DNA of 64,000 nucleotides from JBCCIM01 sp965263205 (GCA_965263205.1 CBDHHF010000013.1:62001-126000), one strand, 5' to 3'; shown: positions 26,138 through 34,589, numbered from the stretch's first letter. The notes: generated by a model from the sequence alone, not told the origin. Numbers and translations are program-made.

Positions 26138-27106
26138 TTAAAGCAGCGTCTGCAGCCGCGCGCGATCCACATTGCCGCCACTCAGGATGCACACAACCGT
26201 TGCATCCACCGGCAGATCGATTTTGCCTGAAGCAATCGCTGCATACGAAGCGGCGGCGGCTGGCTCGGGTAGCACCTTGCACCATTCCATGACATCAAAC
26301 ATCGCCGTAACTATTTCTTCTTCCTCTACAAGCACAACCTCATCTACAAAGGCCTGAACGTGTGCGAGGGTGTGGGTGCCGGCAAACGGCGCTGCGAGGC
26401 CATCAGCGACCGTTTTGTTGTGTTTGAGGGTGACAGGCTGGCCGGCTTCCACGCTTTGATGCATTGCATTCGACCCAACAGGCTCTACACCAATGACACG
26501 GACGGACGGACGCAGCGCTTTGACGGCAGCTGCAACACCTGAAATCATACCGCCCCCACCAATACCGGTAATCACTACATCCACATTGGGGACATCTTCA
26601 ATAATTTCCAACCCCATAGTGCCCTGGCCCGCAATGATGTGCGGATCGTCAAAGGGGTGGACTAGCGCCAGGTCGCGTTCTGACTGAATTTGCAAACAGG
26701 TATCCATCAAGCCGGCTTCCGTGAGAATCACTTCTCCACCATAGGCGCGGGTGGCATTTACCTTTGCCTGTACAGCGGTTGCCGGCATCACAACGGTTGA
26801 CGCAACTCCCGCGGCCGTTGCGCTCCAGGCCAGCGCCTGCGCATGATTGCCGGCAGAAATGGTAATGACACCCTTTTTACGTGCTTCTTCGGACAAGTGA
26901 TGTAGCGCGTTAAGACCGCCTCGTACCTTGAATGCCCCGGTTTTCTGAAACATCTCTTGCTTAAAAAAAAGCCGGCAGCCGTGTCGTTGGCTGAGTTGTG
27001 TTGCCCCGGCAACAGGCGTTCGATGCAACCGGCCGGCAATGACCCGTTGGGCACCCTGAATATCTTCCAAAGAAACAAGCGATGTATCGCGAGAGGTCAT
27101 GGACAT
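26138..27106 (-). CDS. Serine/threonine dehydratase-like PLP enzyme
   Basis: 322 residues of fold type II PLP enzymes. The Schiff-base lysine is K60 in KTGAFKVRGG, SAGNHAQALAW forms the phosphate/substrate loop, GIGGGGMISG (about 185) binds the PLP phosphate and SGGN (near 315) contacts the pyridine nitrogen. There is no ACT-like regulatory domain, so this is the short catabolic type (TdcB, serine racemase or hydroxyaspartate dehydratase group). It would deaminate a hydroxy-amino acid to a keto acid in the cytoplasm. Which substrate cannot be told from the sequence. ATG at 27100 is an alternative start. Confidence 0.87.
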   Translation of the reverse strand: MSMTSRDTSLVSLEDIQGAQRVIAGRLHRTPVAGATQLSQRHGCRLFFKQEMFQKTGAFKVRGGLNALHHLSEEARKKGVITISAGNHAQALAWSATAAGVASTVVMPATAVQAKVNATRAYGGEVILTEAGLMDTCLQIQSERDLALVHPFDDPHIIAGQGTMGLEIIEDVPNVDVVITGIGGGGMISGVAAAVKALRPSVRVIGVEPVGSNAMHQSVEAGQPVTLKHNKTVADGLAAPFAGTHTLAHVQAFVDEVVLVEEEEIVTAMFDVMEWCKVLPEPAAAASYAAIASGKIDLPVDATVVCILSGGNVDRARLQTLL

Positions 27107-27130
27107 GGCTCAGATTCGGCTAACAAAAAA

Positions 27131-27159
27131 GGCTCCAGCGCAAAGAACGCACTGGAGCC
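27131..27159 (-). terminator. Rho-independent terminator (bidirectional) after DUF3078 gene
   Basis: GGCTCCAG (27131-27138) and CTGGAGCC (27152-27159) pair, extended inward by CGC/GCA bases, with A/T runs on both sides. It follows the DUF3078 gene (stop 27209) in the minus direction. Confidence 0.88.
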
Positions 27160-27208
27160 ATAAAAAAGAAGGATCAGTTGGGGAAATTATTCCCAACACA
27201 GTTAACAG

Positions 27209-28090
27209 CTACAGAATAGCTACTGAAACACCTGTTGACAGTACCTGCTTGAGCTGCAACTCATCCGAGATGTCAAGATCGTAGAACGTGACAAACTCAA
27301 AGTTCACCGTCAACCATTTGTTGACAGACATGGTTACCAGGTTTTCCCAGCGAACATCCGGATCGCCGAACTGGTCAAACGCGGCAAAAATACCCAGGGA
27401 GCTTTTGAGGTGTACGTTTTCGAAAATATCGCGGTCAAAGGTACCTTTGGTGTTCAGACCAGCCTCAAAACGAACCGTCTGATCCAGGTCATTTCCGTAA
27501 AGCGGACGCAGCTCTTCGATGCCCACGATGGTCTCTTTTGCACCAACACCAATCAGCCAGGTAAACCAGTCCTGCGGCTCATAGGTGAAACCAAGCGTTT
27601 GGGAGAACGTGGCCGGCGCGAAGAAAGCTGAGACTTTCACGGGCTCGTCGCCACCGTAATCAAAGCCGTTGGCAAACTGGGTACGCAGTTCCAGCGAAGC
27701 GGTGGGATGCCACTTGGCGAAGTTGTCGGCGTTCTGGTAGAGGAAGTTGGAGACAAACTGGATCAGGTCGTCCGCTTTCCGGAAGTCGAGCGAGTCCTGC
27801 TTGAGAGAACCCAATGCAAAACGCATTTCGTGCTTTTGCTTCCAGCTCTCGGTATTGCGTTGGAAATCACCATTCAGGCTCGCGGTGAAAGCAAGCGAGT
27901 TGATGCCGCCTTCGGCCCAGTTATCGTATGAAGCCTGGCTGCCTGCGAGGTTTGCCACAACGCTTTGCTGCCAGTCGGTTGAATCAGGGGCTGCTTCATC
28001 CTGCGCCAATACCGTTGCTGGCGTCAGAAAGAAGAGCATCAACAGACCACTTAAAATCAACCGAAAAGAATATTTCTCTACCGTCGTCAT
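27209..28090 (-). CDS. DUF3078 outer-membrane beta-barrel protein
   Basis: 293 residues from ATG 28090 (MTTVEKYSF); the 39 codons upstream in frame are not family-like. A signal peptide (hydrophobic about 10-24, then TPATVLAQ) is followed by the DUF3078 pattern: WQQSVVANLAGSQASYDNWA, EGGINSLAF, then alternating-hydrophobic strands such as TASLELRTQFANGF and a final strand LKQVLSTGVSVAIL. These proteins are predicted outer-membrane barrels of unknown function, frequent in Bacteroidota. Single gene with its own terminator. Confidence 0.88.
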   Translation of the reverse strand: MTTVEKYSFRLILSGLLMLFFLTPATVLAQDEAAPDSTDWQQSVVANLAGSQASYDNWAEGGINSLAFTASLNGDFQRNTESWKQKHEMRFALGSLKQDSLDFRKADDLIQFVSNFLYQNADNFAKWHPTASLELRTQFANGFDYGGDEPVKVSAFFAPATFSQTLGFTYEPQDWFTWLIGVGAKETIVGIEELRPLYGNDLDQTVRFEAGLNTKGTFDRDIFENVHLKSSLGIFAAFDQFGDPDVRWENLVTMSVNKWLTVNFEFVTFYDLDISDELQLKQVLSTGVSVAIL

Positions 28091-28417
28091 TGAATTTGGA
28101 GTATGATTGAACTTGTATTCAGTATAGTGGGCCCTACCATCTACATAATTGCTTAAACACAACACGAAGGGGTGCAACTGAATGCCCGGTTTTATGCTTG
28201 GTTTCAAAAATTTTGCATCTAGACAGATGATTCATAGAAACCACGCATTATCGCCAGGATGTGTACGATTTTGCTGTACAATTACGCAACAAATAGTAAA
28301 AAAGAACAGAACCCGCTGAGGGCAATTCCCTCAAATCGACCATAAAAAAGACGTTTCTTGTCAGATTTATGGTTTCCCTTACTTCAACTCCAAATTCTAC
28401 ACCACAGGAAAGACTGA

Positions 28418-28445
28418 TTTTCGAATGTCGATTTTCGAATGTCGA
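28418..28445. repeat. Short heptad array, TTTTCGA/ATGTCGA, 4 units
   Basis: TTTTCGA, ATGTCGA, TTTTCGA, ATGTCGA in one phase (reverse complement TCGACAT/TCGAAAA). It is a diverged relative, in inverted orientation, of the large array 106 bases to the right. Confidence 0.85.
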
Positions 28446-28550
28446 TTTGGGAAAATGCAAAACGAGAACTTCAACCACTTTAAACGCGATCTATAGTGAA
28501 TGTGAATAGGGATGAGACAAACTCTCCTTGTTATCAGCGTAGCCCCATCA

Positions 28551-28760
28551 ATCGGCATTCGAAAATCGGCATTCGAAAATCGGCATTCGAAAATCGGCAT
28601 TCGAAAATCGGCATTCGAAAATCGGCATTCGAAAATCGGCATTCGAAAATCGGCATTCGAAAATCGGCATTCGAAAATCGGCATTCGAAAATCGGCATTC
28701 GAAAATCGGCATTCGAAAATCGGCATTCGAAAATCGGCATTCGAAAATCGGCATTCGAAA
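28551..28760. repeat. Perfect tandem repeat, 15 copies of a 14-bp unit (30 heptads)
   Basis: The unit ATCGGCATTCGAAA is repeated exactly 15 times without a single substitution over 210 bases. Each unit is two related 7-mers, TCGGCAT and TCGAAAA in phase. Perfect identity means recent expansion or active homogenisation. There are no unique spacers, so it is not a CRISPR array. Confidence 0.97.
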
Positions 28761-29001
28761 ATCAAATTGGCATCGTTGTTGGCCTATAGCATATCAACAG
28801 ATTAAAGCGCACCTCAAAAAGGACGTTCAAATCTGAAAACCTTCGAAAAACACCAAAAAACGAAGGTTTAGGGAGACCCACCCCGCCTGTGACTCCAAAT
28901 CTATGTTGCATTATCAAACACAGATTTGCGCATTTTCAGACAAAACTTGGAAATGCATGAGGTCCTCCTAAAAATACTTTACAATCAAGCATTCAACGGA
29001 A

Positions 29002-29811
29002 ATGAAAAAAGGTTTACAGTTAGCACTAGCCCTCTTGTTCTTCTTTGGTTCTTCGGCTTTGGCCCAGGACGTAACGCTTGCAAACGCAGACTTACCTCCT
29101 AACGCCAAGCCAGGCGAGTGCTACGCACGTGTTCTGATTCCCGAGCAGTACAAAAACACCTCAGAGCGCGTATTGGTACGTGAAGCTTCTGAGCGGATCG
29201 AAACGATTCCTGCAGTTTACCGCACGGTACAGGAGCGTGTTCTTGTAAAAGAAGCTTCTGAGCGTCTGGAAACTGTTCCTGCTGTGTACGAAACCGTAAC
29301 TGAGCGTTTGCTCGTGAAGCCGGCGTATACAACATGGAAAAAAGGTACCGGAGCAATCACCAAAGTTGATAACTCAACAGGTGAAATCATGTGTCTCGTA
29401 GAGGTACCAGCTGAGTACAAAACCGTCACAAAGCGTGTACTGAAAAAAGACGCAACAACGCGCAAAATCACAGTTCCTGCTGAATATCAGACCGTAAGCG
29501 TTCGGAAACTTGTTGAGCCGGCAAAAGAGCGCCGTATTGCAATCCCTGAAGAATACCAGACCGTTGTAAAACGCGAGCAGGTAACGGACAGCCGCCTCGA
29601 ATGGCGTTCTATCCTCTGCGAAACGAACACAACAACCGGTGTTATCTCTTCGCTGCAGCGCGCGCTGAAAATGCGCGGTTTTGATCCAGGCCGCATCGAC
29701 GGCGTCATGGGTCAGCAGACGATCGAAGCCGTGAACCGCTACCAGCAGTCTAAAGGCATGGCCAGCGGCCAGCTGACAATGGAGACGCTGAAATCGCTGA
29801 ACGTGATCTAA
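29002..29811 (+). CDS. Repeat protein with C-terminal peptidoglycan-binding domain
   Basis: 269 residues. Signal peptide MKKGLQLALALLFFFGSSAL cleaved near AQD. The body (about 45-205) consists of about five copies of a 22-26 residue unit ending in 'P(A/E)xY(x)TV', for example RIETIPAVYRTVQERVLV, RLETVPAVYETVTERLLV, VPAEYKTVTKRVLKK, VPAEYQTVSVRKLVE and IPEEYQTVVKREQV. A PG_binding_1 domain (about 212-268: SLQRALKMRGFDPGRIDGVM) closes it. It should be periplasmic and bind the cell wall; the repeat is of unknown role. It lies after the large 14-bp repeat and ends at a convergent terminator. Confidence 0.87.
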   Translation: MKKGLQLALALLFFFGSSALAQDVTLANADLPPNAKPGECYARVLIPEQYKNTSERVLVREASERIETIPAVYRTVQERVLVKEASERLETVPAVYETVTERLLVKPAYTTWKKGTGAITKVDNSTGEIMCLVEVPAEYKTVTKRVLKKDATTRKITVPAEYQTVSVRKLVEPAKERRIAIPEEYQTVVKREQVTDSRLEWRSILCETNTTTGVISSLQRALKMRGFDPGRIDGVMGQQTIEAVNRYQQSKGMASGQLTMETLKSLNVI

Positions 29812-29840
29812 GGTTTTTCCCCTTCTGCTCTAGCGTAAAA

Positions 29841-29870
29841 AAGGCGCCCGACAAAAACGTCGGGCGCCTT
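29841..29870. terminator. Bidirectional terminator between the PG-binding gene and lspA
   Basis: AAGGCGCCCGAC (29841-29852) pairs with GTCGGGCGCCTT (29859-29870), flanked by A6 and T6. It serves both convergent genes. Confidence 0.95.
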
Positions 29871-29894
29871 TTTTCATGTATCGCAAGTTTTAGG

Positions 29895-30422
29895 CTACGC
29901 CGTGCCCGGTTCGTCTGTTGGTGCAGCAGACTCAACAGAAGCAGCCTCTTGGGGCACTTCTTTTCCTACAAAGATAAAGAGGAAGAGGCCGGCCATGATG
30001 GCCATATCTGCCACATTAAAAATACCCGTTCGGACCGACCCAAATCCCATATTCAAAAAATCCACAACAGCGCCATCGTTAAAAACCCGGTCGATGAGGT
30101 TGCCAACCCCACCGCTAAACATGAGCGCGCCAGCAATAACCGCAGCACGGTTAAAGGCATTATTGCGGACCAGGTATATCAGAAAAACAACGAGGATTAC
30201 AGCAACCAGCCCCGTAAACAGCCCTTTCCGGAGCGGCTCTGGCAAGTTGGCCCCCATGCTAAGGAATGCCCCCCGGTTTTCTGAATACTGAAGTCTGAAT
30301 ACATCGCCGGCCATGCTAATGCGTCCTTCTCCCCGCAAATGTTCTTTTGCGAGGTATTTGGTGCCCTGATCGGTCACGGTCACAATCGCAAACAACGTCA
30401 AAATGATGGGCCACTTTTTCAT
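29895..30422 (-). CDS. lspA: Lipoprotein signal peptidase II
   Basis: 175 residues from ATG 30422 (MKKWPIILTLF); an upstream frame to 30467 is not needed. Four transmembrane helices with the two catalytic aspartates, D111 in GGVGNLIDRVF and D139 in FNVADMAI, plus N-terminal VTDQGTKYLA. The enzyme removes signal peptides from diacylglyceryl-modified prolipoproteins in the inner membrane, which fits the many lipoproteins in this window. A C-terminal tail rich in Glu, Ala and Ser (about 155-175) extends beyond the usual end. It lies 59 bases after hisI on the same strand and may share its transcript. Confidence 0.95.
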   Translation of the reverse strand: MKKWPIILTLFAIVTVTDQGTKYLAKEHLRGEGRISMAGDVFRLQYSENRGAFLSMGANLPEPLRKGLFTGLVAVILVVFLIYLVRNNAFNRAAVIAGALMFSGGVGNLIDRVFNDGAVVDFLNMGFGSVRTGIFNVADMAIMAGLFLFIFVGKEVPQEAASVESAAPTDEPGTA

Positions 30423-30481
30423 AACAAGGGGTAGATTAAAATTTACTTTACAACGGGTGCAGCACAAAACTTATTGGCCGG

Positions 30482-30874
30482 CTATTTACCATACACGGTA
30501 GCAGGATCAAACACCTGCTCCCCTTCTTCAAGCAATGCCTCTCCATCAAACCGACGATAGAAACAACTCACTCTTCCAGTATGGCAGGCAGCGCGTCCGT
30601 GTTGCTTCACACTAAATAGTATCGCATCCCCATCACAGTCAAGTCGAACAGCTAATACGTCCTGGGTGTTACCGCTGCTCTCTCCCTTTAACCACACTTT
30701 CTGTCTTGAACGGCTCCAATACGTCATGGTACCCGTTTCCAGCGTCTGCCGCAAGGTCGCTTCGTTCATATAGGCAAGCATGAGAACCTCGCCGGTTTCA
30801 TCGTCCTGCGCAATAGCTGTTACAAGTCCGTCGGCATTGTATTTGACCTGTGACAATAAAACTTCTGGTTTCAT
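30482..30874 (-). CDS. hisI: Phosphoribosyl-AMP cyclohydrolase
   Basis: 130 residues, the monofunctional type without the HisE domain. Signature MTYWSRSRQKVWLKGESSGN, then metal ligands in DCDGDAILF and ACHTGRVSCFYRR (three Cys). It opens the adenine ring of phosphoribosyl-AMP in histidine synthesis, in the cytoplasm, using zinc and magnesium. The other his genes are not in the window; the only neighbour on the same strand is lspA. Confidence 0.95.
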   Translation of the reverse strand: MKPEVLLSQVKYNADGLVTAIAQDDETGEVLMLAYMNEATLRQTLETGTMTYWSRSRQKVWLKGESSGNTQDVLAVRLDCDGDAILFSVKQHGRAACHTGRVSCFYRRFDGEALLEEGEQVFDPATVYGK

Positions 30875-30965
30875 GCGGATGCTTCACTTTTGGGTGTAAT
30901 TCAAGCGCCCTGAGGAGGCTACGAGCACGTCATACAACCAATATCGGGATTTTATTCCGCCTCGG

Positions 30966-31721
30966 ATGAAAAAAAGTATCTTCTTATTTTTACTGCTGAT
31001 CTTGTTGCCGCACAACGTTGCTGCAACACCTGCTACTCTCTCAGATGATTTTGAAGCCCTGCGCACGCGACTCGAAGCGATGTCGCCGATGGAAATGGAC
31101 GAAGTACTGTGGCTTGCCCGGTGTATTTATTCTGAATCCAACAAAGCCAATGAGCAGGAACACATTGCATGGGTGGTAAGAAACCGCGTAGAAACCCAAT
31201 ACCGCGGTGAGAACTATCGAGAAGTGATTCTCGAACCGCTCCAGTTTAGTCTGTTCAACACCAATTCTGCCCGGCGCAACTACATTCTTGGGTTAAACCA
31301 GAATTCCAACTCAAAGCCCTGGGTAAGCGCGCTCAATATTGCGTTGCGGATTTATCAGGCTTCGCCGGAAGACCGCCCCTTTTCCAGAAAAACACGGCAT
31401 TTCTATAGCCCCGTTTCGATGAAAAACGGCAAGACGCCGGCGTGGGCAAAAAACGCAGATCCGCTCGATTCTGAGTCTTTTGATATCGATCCCGACCGGT
31501 TCCTGTTTTTTGAAGAGATCGACCAGAGTAAAGACCCGTTTCTCGCGCTGAAGACGCCAGGGGAGCATATCGACGAGGTGAACGAAAACACCCGTGAGAA
31601 ACTAAAGCCGGTGCGAAGTAAATCTTCCATCAGAGATCGCTGGAAGCCCAGCGGCCGGGTAGCGCGCCCCATGCGGCCAAGCAATACAAAGCGAAAGACG
31701 ACCAAGCGGGCTGGTTGGTGA
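30966..31721 (+). CDS. SleB-type cell wall hydrolase
   Basis: 251 residues. Signal peptide (hydrophobic 4-20, cleavage near VAATPA). The Hydrolase_2/SleB domain covers about 45-175: LARCIYSESNKANEQEHIAW with the likely catalytic Glu in the YSES segment, VVRNRVETQYRG, and LEPLQFSLFN. The C-terminal tail (about 210-251) is very basic, ending RPSNTKRKTTKRAGW, and may bind the wall or nucleic acid. It should cut peptidoglycan in the periplasm; in this lineage the link is to wall remodelling rather than spore germination. Divergent from hisI with about 90 bases between. Confidence 0.85.
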   Translation: MKKSIFLFLLLILLPHNVAATPATLSDDFEALRTRLEAMSPMEMDEVLWLARCIYSESNKANEQEHIAWVVRNRVETQYRGENYREVILEPLQFSLFNTNSARRNYILGLNQNSNSKPWVSALNIALRIYQASPEDRPFSRKTRHFYSPVSMKNGKTPAWAKNADPLDSESFDIDPDRFLFFEEIDQSKDPFLALKTPGEHIDEVNENTREKLKPVRSKSSIRDRWKPSGRVARPMRPSNTKRKTTKRAGW

Positions 31722-31751
31722 CCATAGCAAAGAGCACAGCGTCGTGGGTCA

Positions 31752-32579
31752 TCAACCCAGGCTGTTTACGATGGCAGCAAAAGCCACTAAAAGGGCTAAT
31801 GCAAGAAAGGCAAGCGTGGCCGCCTTGACTCTCGCTGGCATATAGTGGCCTTTGAACGGAATCAGAAAAAAAGCGATTAGATAAACAATTACCGTCGACA
31901 AACCAAGTAACACCATAAGGGGCAAATACAGCAGGCTGAGCAGCATCCCCAAAAACCCTGAGCTAAAAACGGCATACAACACCAAAGAAATAGCAATGAC
32001 GATGCTCAGCGTCTTGAGCAAGAACCTGGCAAACTGAAAAGCTTTCACAGCAGATGCGGGTAACGCGACAGCCTCACCAGGCCGATACAACATATTCCAG
32101 TTATACAGCTTTTCCTTCACATACGAGCCGCGCTCGTTCCATCCACCAAGGCCAACGGCCGTAACCGCACCACAGACCAGGCCGACCAGCCCCGTTAACA
32201 GAAAGAGTTGTCGCTTTACTTCGTTGAGTACGGGGTCGCCTACATAAATATTGTAAACAACTGATATCTCGGACGCCGACAAACCCCGGCCTTCATACGC
32301 GTTGGAAAGCGCGGTAAGATCTTCAGCCGGCCGCCATCCTATCTTTGATACCAACCCCAAAAAGCCAAATGCGATAAGCGGCCCAAGCGCACCTACAACT
32401 GCGCCAATCACAACACCCCGATCTATCCGAATACTTTTTTCAGCCTGGTCATAATAAAACCACACAGCAAAAATGCTGGCGAATGCTGTAAGTGCAACAA
32501 CGGGCAGTTTCCCCGCGCTAAGGGCAAACCCAACTGCCATAATTAGGCAACCCAATCCCGTGGCCAGTGCTTGAAGCAT
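31752..32579 (-). CDS. Multi-pass membrane protein of unknown function
   Basis: 275 residues with about seven hydrophobic segments (for example MLQALATGLGCLIMAVGFAL at the start, IVIAISLVLYAVFSSGFLGM and the last helix LAFLALALLVAFAAIVNSLG). A soluble loop of about 50 residues (about 80-130) holds the rest. I do not recognise the family. The gene starts 1 base after the end of the 135-residue membrane protein gene, so both are very probably co-translated and may form one complex. Confidence 0.7.
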   Translation of the reverse strand: MLQALATGLGCLIMAVGFALSAGKLPVVALTAFASIFAVWFYYDQAEKSIRIDRGVVIGAVVGALGPLIAFGFLGLVSKIGWRPAEDLTALSNAYEGRGLSASEISVVYNIYVGDPVLNEVKRQLFLLTGLVGLVCGAVTAVGLGGWNERGSYVKEKLYNWNMLYRPGEAVALPASAVKAFQFARFLLKTLSIVIAISLVLYAVFSSGFLGMLLSLLYLPLMVLLGLSTVIVYLIAFFLIPFKGHYMPARVKAATLAFLALALLVAFAAIVNSLG

Positions 32580-32580
32580 G

Positions 32581-32988
32581 TTACCTGCTGTTCAATACGT
32601 TGTAACAGAGTACACTTGGCAGCGTGCCAAACACCAGAAAAATGGCACTAACCAAAACTACGCCACCAAATGAAATGATGTATCCCCAAAAAGTTGAAGC
32701 TGTTGAACCACCAAGCGTTAGCCAAAAGCCAACGAGTATTATGGTACCTAACAACACCACCATATACACCCGTACCCCCCGTACCCAGAACCCGTACAGG
32801 GCAACAAGGCAAGGAATAAACAAAAAGACTGAGAGTCCCCAGACAGAAAGGGTAGTGGCCAGGGTTATCAAACCGCCAGCACTACCTATGTTGGCATCAA
32901 CTGCATGGAGCAGTAAAGAAAAAAACCAAACTACAGGAAAACCAGCTATAGCTGCCAGAATTTGTTTGAGATGATCAGGCATGTGCAT
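32581..32988 (-). CDS. Small four-helix membrane protein of unknown function
   Basis: 135 residues with four hydrophobic helices: about 12-28 (IAGFPVVWFFSLLL), 38-65, 75-93 (YMVVLLGTIILVGFWLTLGG) and 100-128. Starts MHMPDHLKQ; the third residue is an alternative Met. No family recognised. Its stop lies next to the start of the 275-residue membrane protein. Confidence 0.68.
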   Translation of the reverse strand: MHMPDHLKQILAAIAGFPVVWFFSLLLHAVDANIGSAGGLITLATTLSVWGLSVFLFIPCLVALYGFWVRGVRVYMVVLLGTIILVGFWLTLGGSTASTFWGYIISFGGVVLVSAIFLVFGTLPSVLCYNVLNSR

Positions 32989-33104
32989 GTGTGTGCCGCA
33001 TTAAATGAATTCACAGCTTAAATTGCATTACAGGATAGCGCGTAGCACTGAGTTGTGCATGTTTAACATAAGGAGACTTTCTCAACGCCCCACAAATCAG
33101 ATCG

Positions 33105-33458
33105 TCACGCAATCGGCTTCCACAGACCAATAATATTACCCTCCGGTGCAGCGAACCAGGCAAAGCTCCCCTGTCCGGGGACATCGACAGGGGGGACGAG
33201 CATCTTTCCCCCAAGCGCAACAGCTTTATCGAGGTATGCCTGGAGATCATCAACCTCGACATACACCGTCACGTAGTTACCCCACTCCGGCGCCAACTCG
33301 ACGATATGGCCACTGATGCCACCGCCCGTATCGATCGTAAGTCCATTTGCGGGTGATGCGATTTCCCAATCGAACAGGCCGGCAAAGAAGTCGCGCGTTT
33401 TGCTACCATCGTGACAGCCAATTTCAAAGTGGATGACGGGGTGTTTTTTGTTTGCCAT
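33105..33458 (-). CDS. VOC (glyoxalase/dioxygenase fold) family protein
   Basis: 117 residues from ATG 33458 (MANKKHPVIHFEIGCHDGSK). The frame extends upstream to 33524 but the added residues are not family-like. One VOC module pair: HFEIGCHD, FFAGLFDWEI, then VYVEVDDLQAYLDKAVALGG and GSFAWFAAPEGNIIGLWKP. These are small cytoplasmic proteins that bind a metal and small molecules; function cannot be set more precisely. Confidence 0.87.
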   Translation of the reverse strand: MANKKHPVIHFEIGCHDGSKTRDFFAGLFDWEIASPANGLTIDTGGGISGHIVELAPEWGNYVTVYVEVDDLQAYLDKAVALGGKMLVPPVDVPGQGSFAWFAAPEGNIIGLWKPIA

Positions 33459-33692
33459 GTTGGTAAAAGAGTTATATGAAGTTAACATTGCAAATCTAAC
33501 GCAGTTGTCCACATTGTCCATCACCCAGACGGGTGATTATGACCTGAACACGGCGTATATCGGAATGTCATATCCTCTTTATCAAGAATGACCCACTACA
33601 AAAAGAACGATCACATGCTTCTGTACGCCATTCTGAAACAAGGCCTGATCAATCCCATAGAAAATAGCGCATCCACCTAGCATGTGTTGTAG

Positions 33693-33977
33693 ATGATCCA
33701 AACCCTGCTCAAAATCCCCAGCCAATTGCTCGTACTGCTTGTGCGGGGATACCAGCTCTTCCTTTCTCCGCTTTTCCCTCCCTCGTGCAGATACACCCCC
33801 ACATGCTCTCAATATGCTATTCTGGCGCTCAAGAAATATGGTGCTGTAAAAGGCATCATCCTGACAACACACCGAATCCTGCGGTGTAACCCCTGGGGCG
33901 GACACGGACACGATCCGCCGCGGTGGTATGGCGAAAAAGAAGAACCTCTAACCGAAGAAATACAGCCTGAACCCTGA
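33693..33977 (+). CDS. yidD: Membrane protein insertion efficiency factor YidD
   Basis: 94 residues, typical of the family: RGYQLFLSPLFPPSCRYTPT followed by CSQYAILALKKYGAVKG and RILRCNPWGGHGHDPP. YidD is a small amphipathic inner-membrane-associated protein that assists YidC; it is usually next to rnpA, yidC or rpmH, which are absent here. Its stop TGA overlaps the start ATG of the moaB-like gene by one base (33977), indicating coupled translation. Confidence 0.95.
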   Translation: MIQTLLKIPSQLLVLLVRGYQLFLSPLFPPSCRYTPTCSQYAILALKKYGAVKGIILTTHRILRCNPWGGHGHDPPRWYGEKEEPLTEEIQPEP

Positions 33978-34501
33978 TGGGATACGAAGAACATAAAACA
34001 CTGTCGAAAGACACCCCTGTAACATGCGCCGTCATTACGGTGAGTGACACGCGCACAGAAGAGACTGATAAAAGCGGCAAGCTCATTAAGACCCTTGTTA
34101 CCGAAACGGGACACACCATCGACGCTTACCACATTGTCCCAGACGAGCCGGCGCAGATCTCTACCCTCCTCGACACCTTGTCTGAATCTGTAGATGTCAT
34201 CCTCCTCAACGGCGGCACCGGCATCAGCGCACGCGACAATACGTTTGAAGCCGTCTCCGGCAAGCTCGAAAAAACACTGCCGGGGTTTGGGGAGATTTTT
34301 CGCGTGCTCTCGTACGAAGAAATTGGCGCCGGCGCCATGCTCTCGCGTGCCACTGCCGGCCTGTTTCGGCAAACGCTGGTCTTCTCCATGCCCGGCTCCA
34401 CCAACGCGGTTCGGCTCGCCATGGAAAAACTGATTGTGCCCGAGCTGTCGCATTTGGTATGGGAAATTATACGGCAGCATGCGCTGAGGAGTGAGGAGTG
34501 A
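33977..34501 (+). CDS. moaB: Molybdenum cofactor biosynthesis protein, MoaB/MogA family
   Basis: 174 residues. MoaB/MogA domain with CAVITVSDTRTEETDKSG, ILLNGGTGISARD (molybdopterin-binding), ARDNTFEAVSGKLEKTLPGF and FSMPGSTNAVRLAMEKL. It adenylylates molybdopterin (MogA activity) or is the MoaB relative; other cofactor genes are not in the window. The last codons (HALRSEE) and the stop TGA are supplied by a GAGGAGT repeat array, so the present C-terminus is set by repeat DNA. Coupled to yidD by a one-base overlap. Confidence 0.9.
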   Translation: MGYEEHKTLSKDTPVTCAVITVSDTRTEETDKSGKLIKTLVTETGHTIDAYHIVPDEPAQISTLLDTLSESVDVILLNGGTGISARDNTFEAVSGKLEKTLPGFGEIFRVLSYEEIGAGAMLSRATAGLFRQTLVFSMPGSTNAVRLAMEKLIVPELSHLVWEIIRQHALRSEE

Positions 34502-34520
34502 GGAGTGAGGAGTGAGGAGT
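34486..34520. repeat. GAGGAGT heptad array, 5 perfect units, overlapping the moaB 3' end
   Basis: GAGGAGT is repeated five times from 34486 to 34520 and a partial unit follows. The moaB stop codon TGA (34499-34501) lies at the junction of two units. Confidence 0.95.
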
Positions 34521-34589
34521 GAGTGGTACGCTCCTGAACCATACAGCCGTGCGAAGCATCTCTAAAGTATACCTCCGTACTGCCCCCAT

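Larger units (their letters stand above)
28091..29001. other. Long divergent intergenic region carrying heptad arrays
   Basis: About 900 bases between the DUF3078 gene (minus) and the peptidoglycan-binding gene (plus). Apparent frames inside 28397-28805 are translations of the repeat and are not genes. Besides the two arrays (28418-28445 and 28551-28760) there is a small hairpin with arms AAACCTTCG and CGAAGGTTT (about 28838-28869). Confidence 0.6.

Noticed and set aside
28551..28760. Possible CRISPR array
   Set aside because: Units are directly adjacent and identical, with no unique spacers, and no cas genes are near.
28397..28805. Several open frames of 68-122 codons in all phases across the 14-bp repeat
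   Set aside because: They are translations of the repeat in different frames (for example a MPIFECRFSNADFR period); a 14-bp unit has no stop in several phases, so long frames appear by chance.
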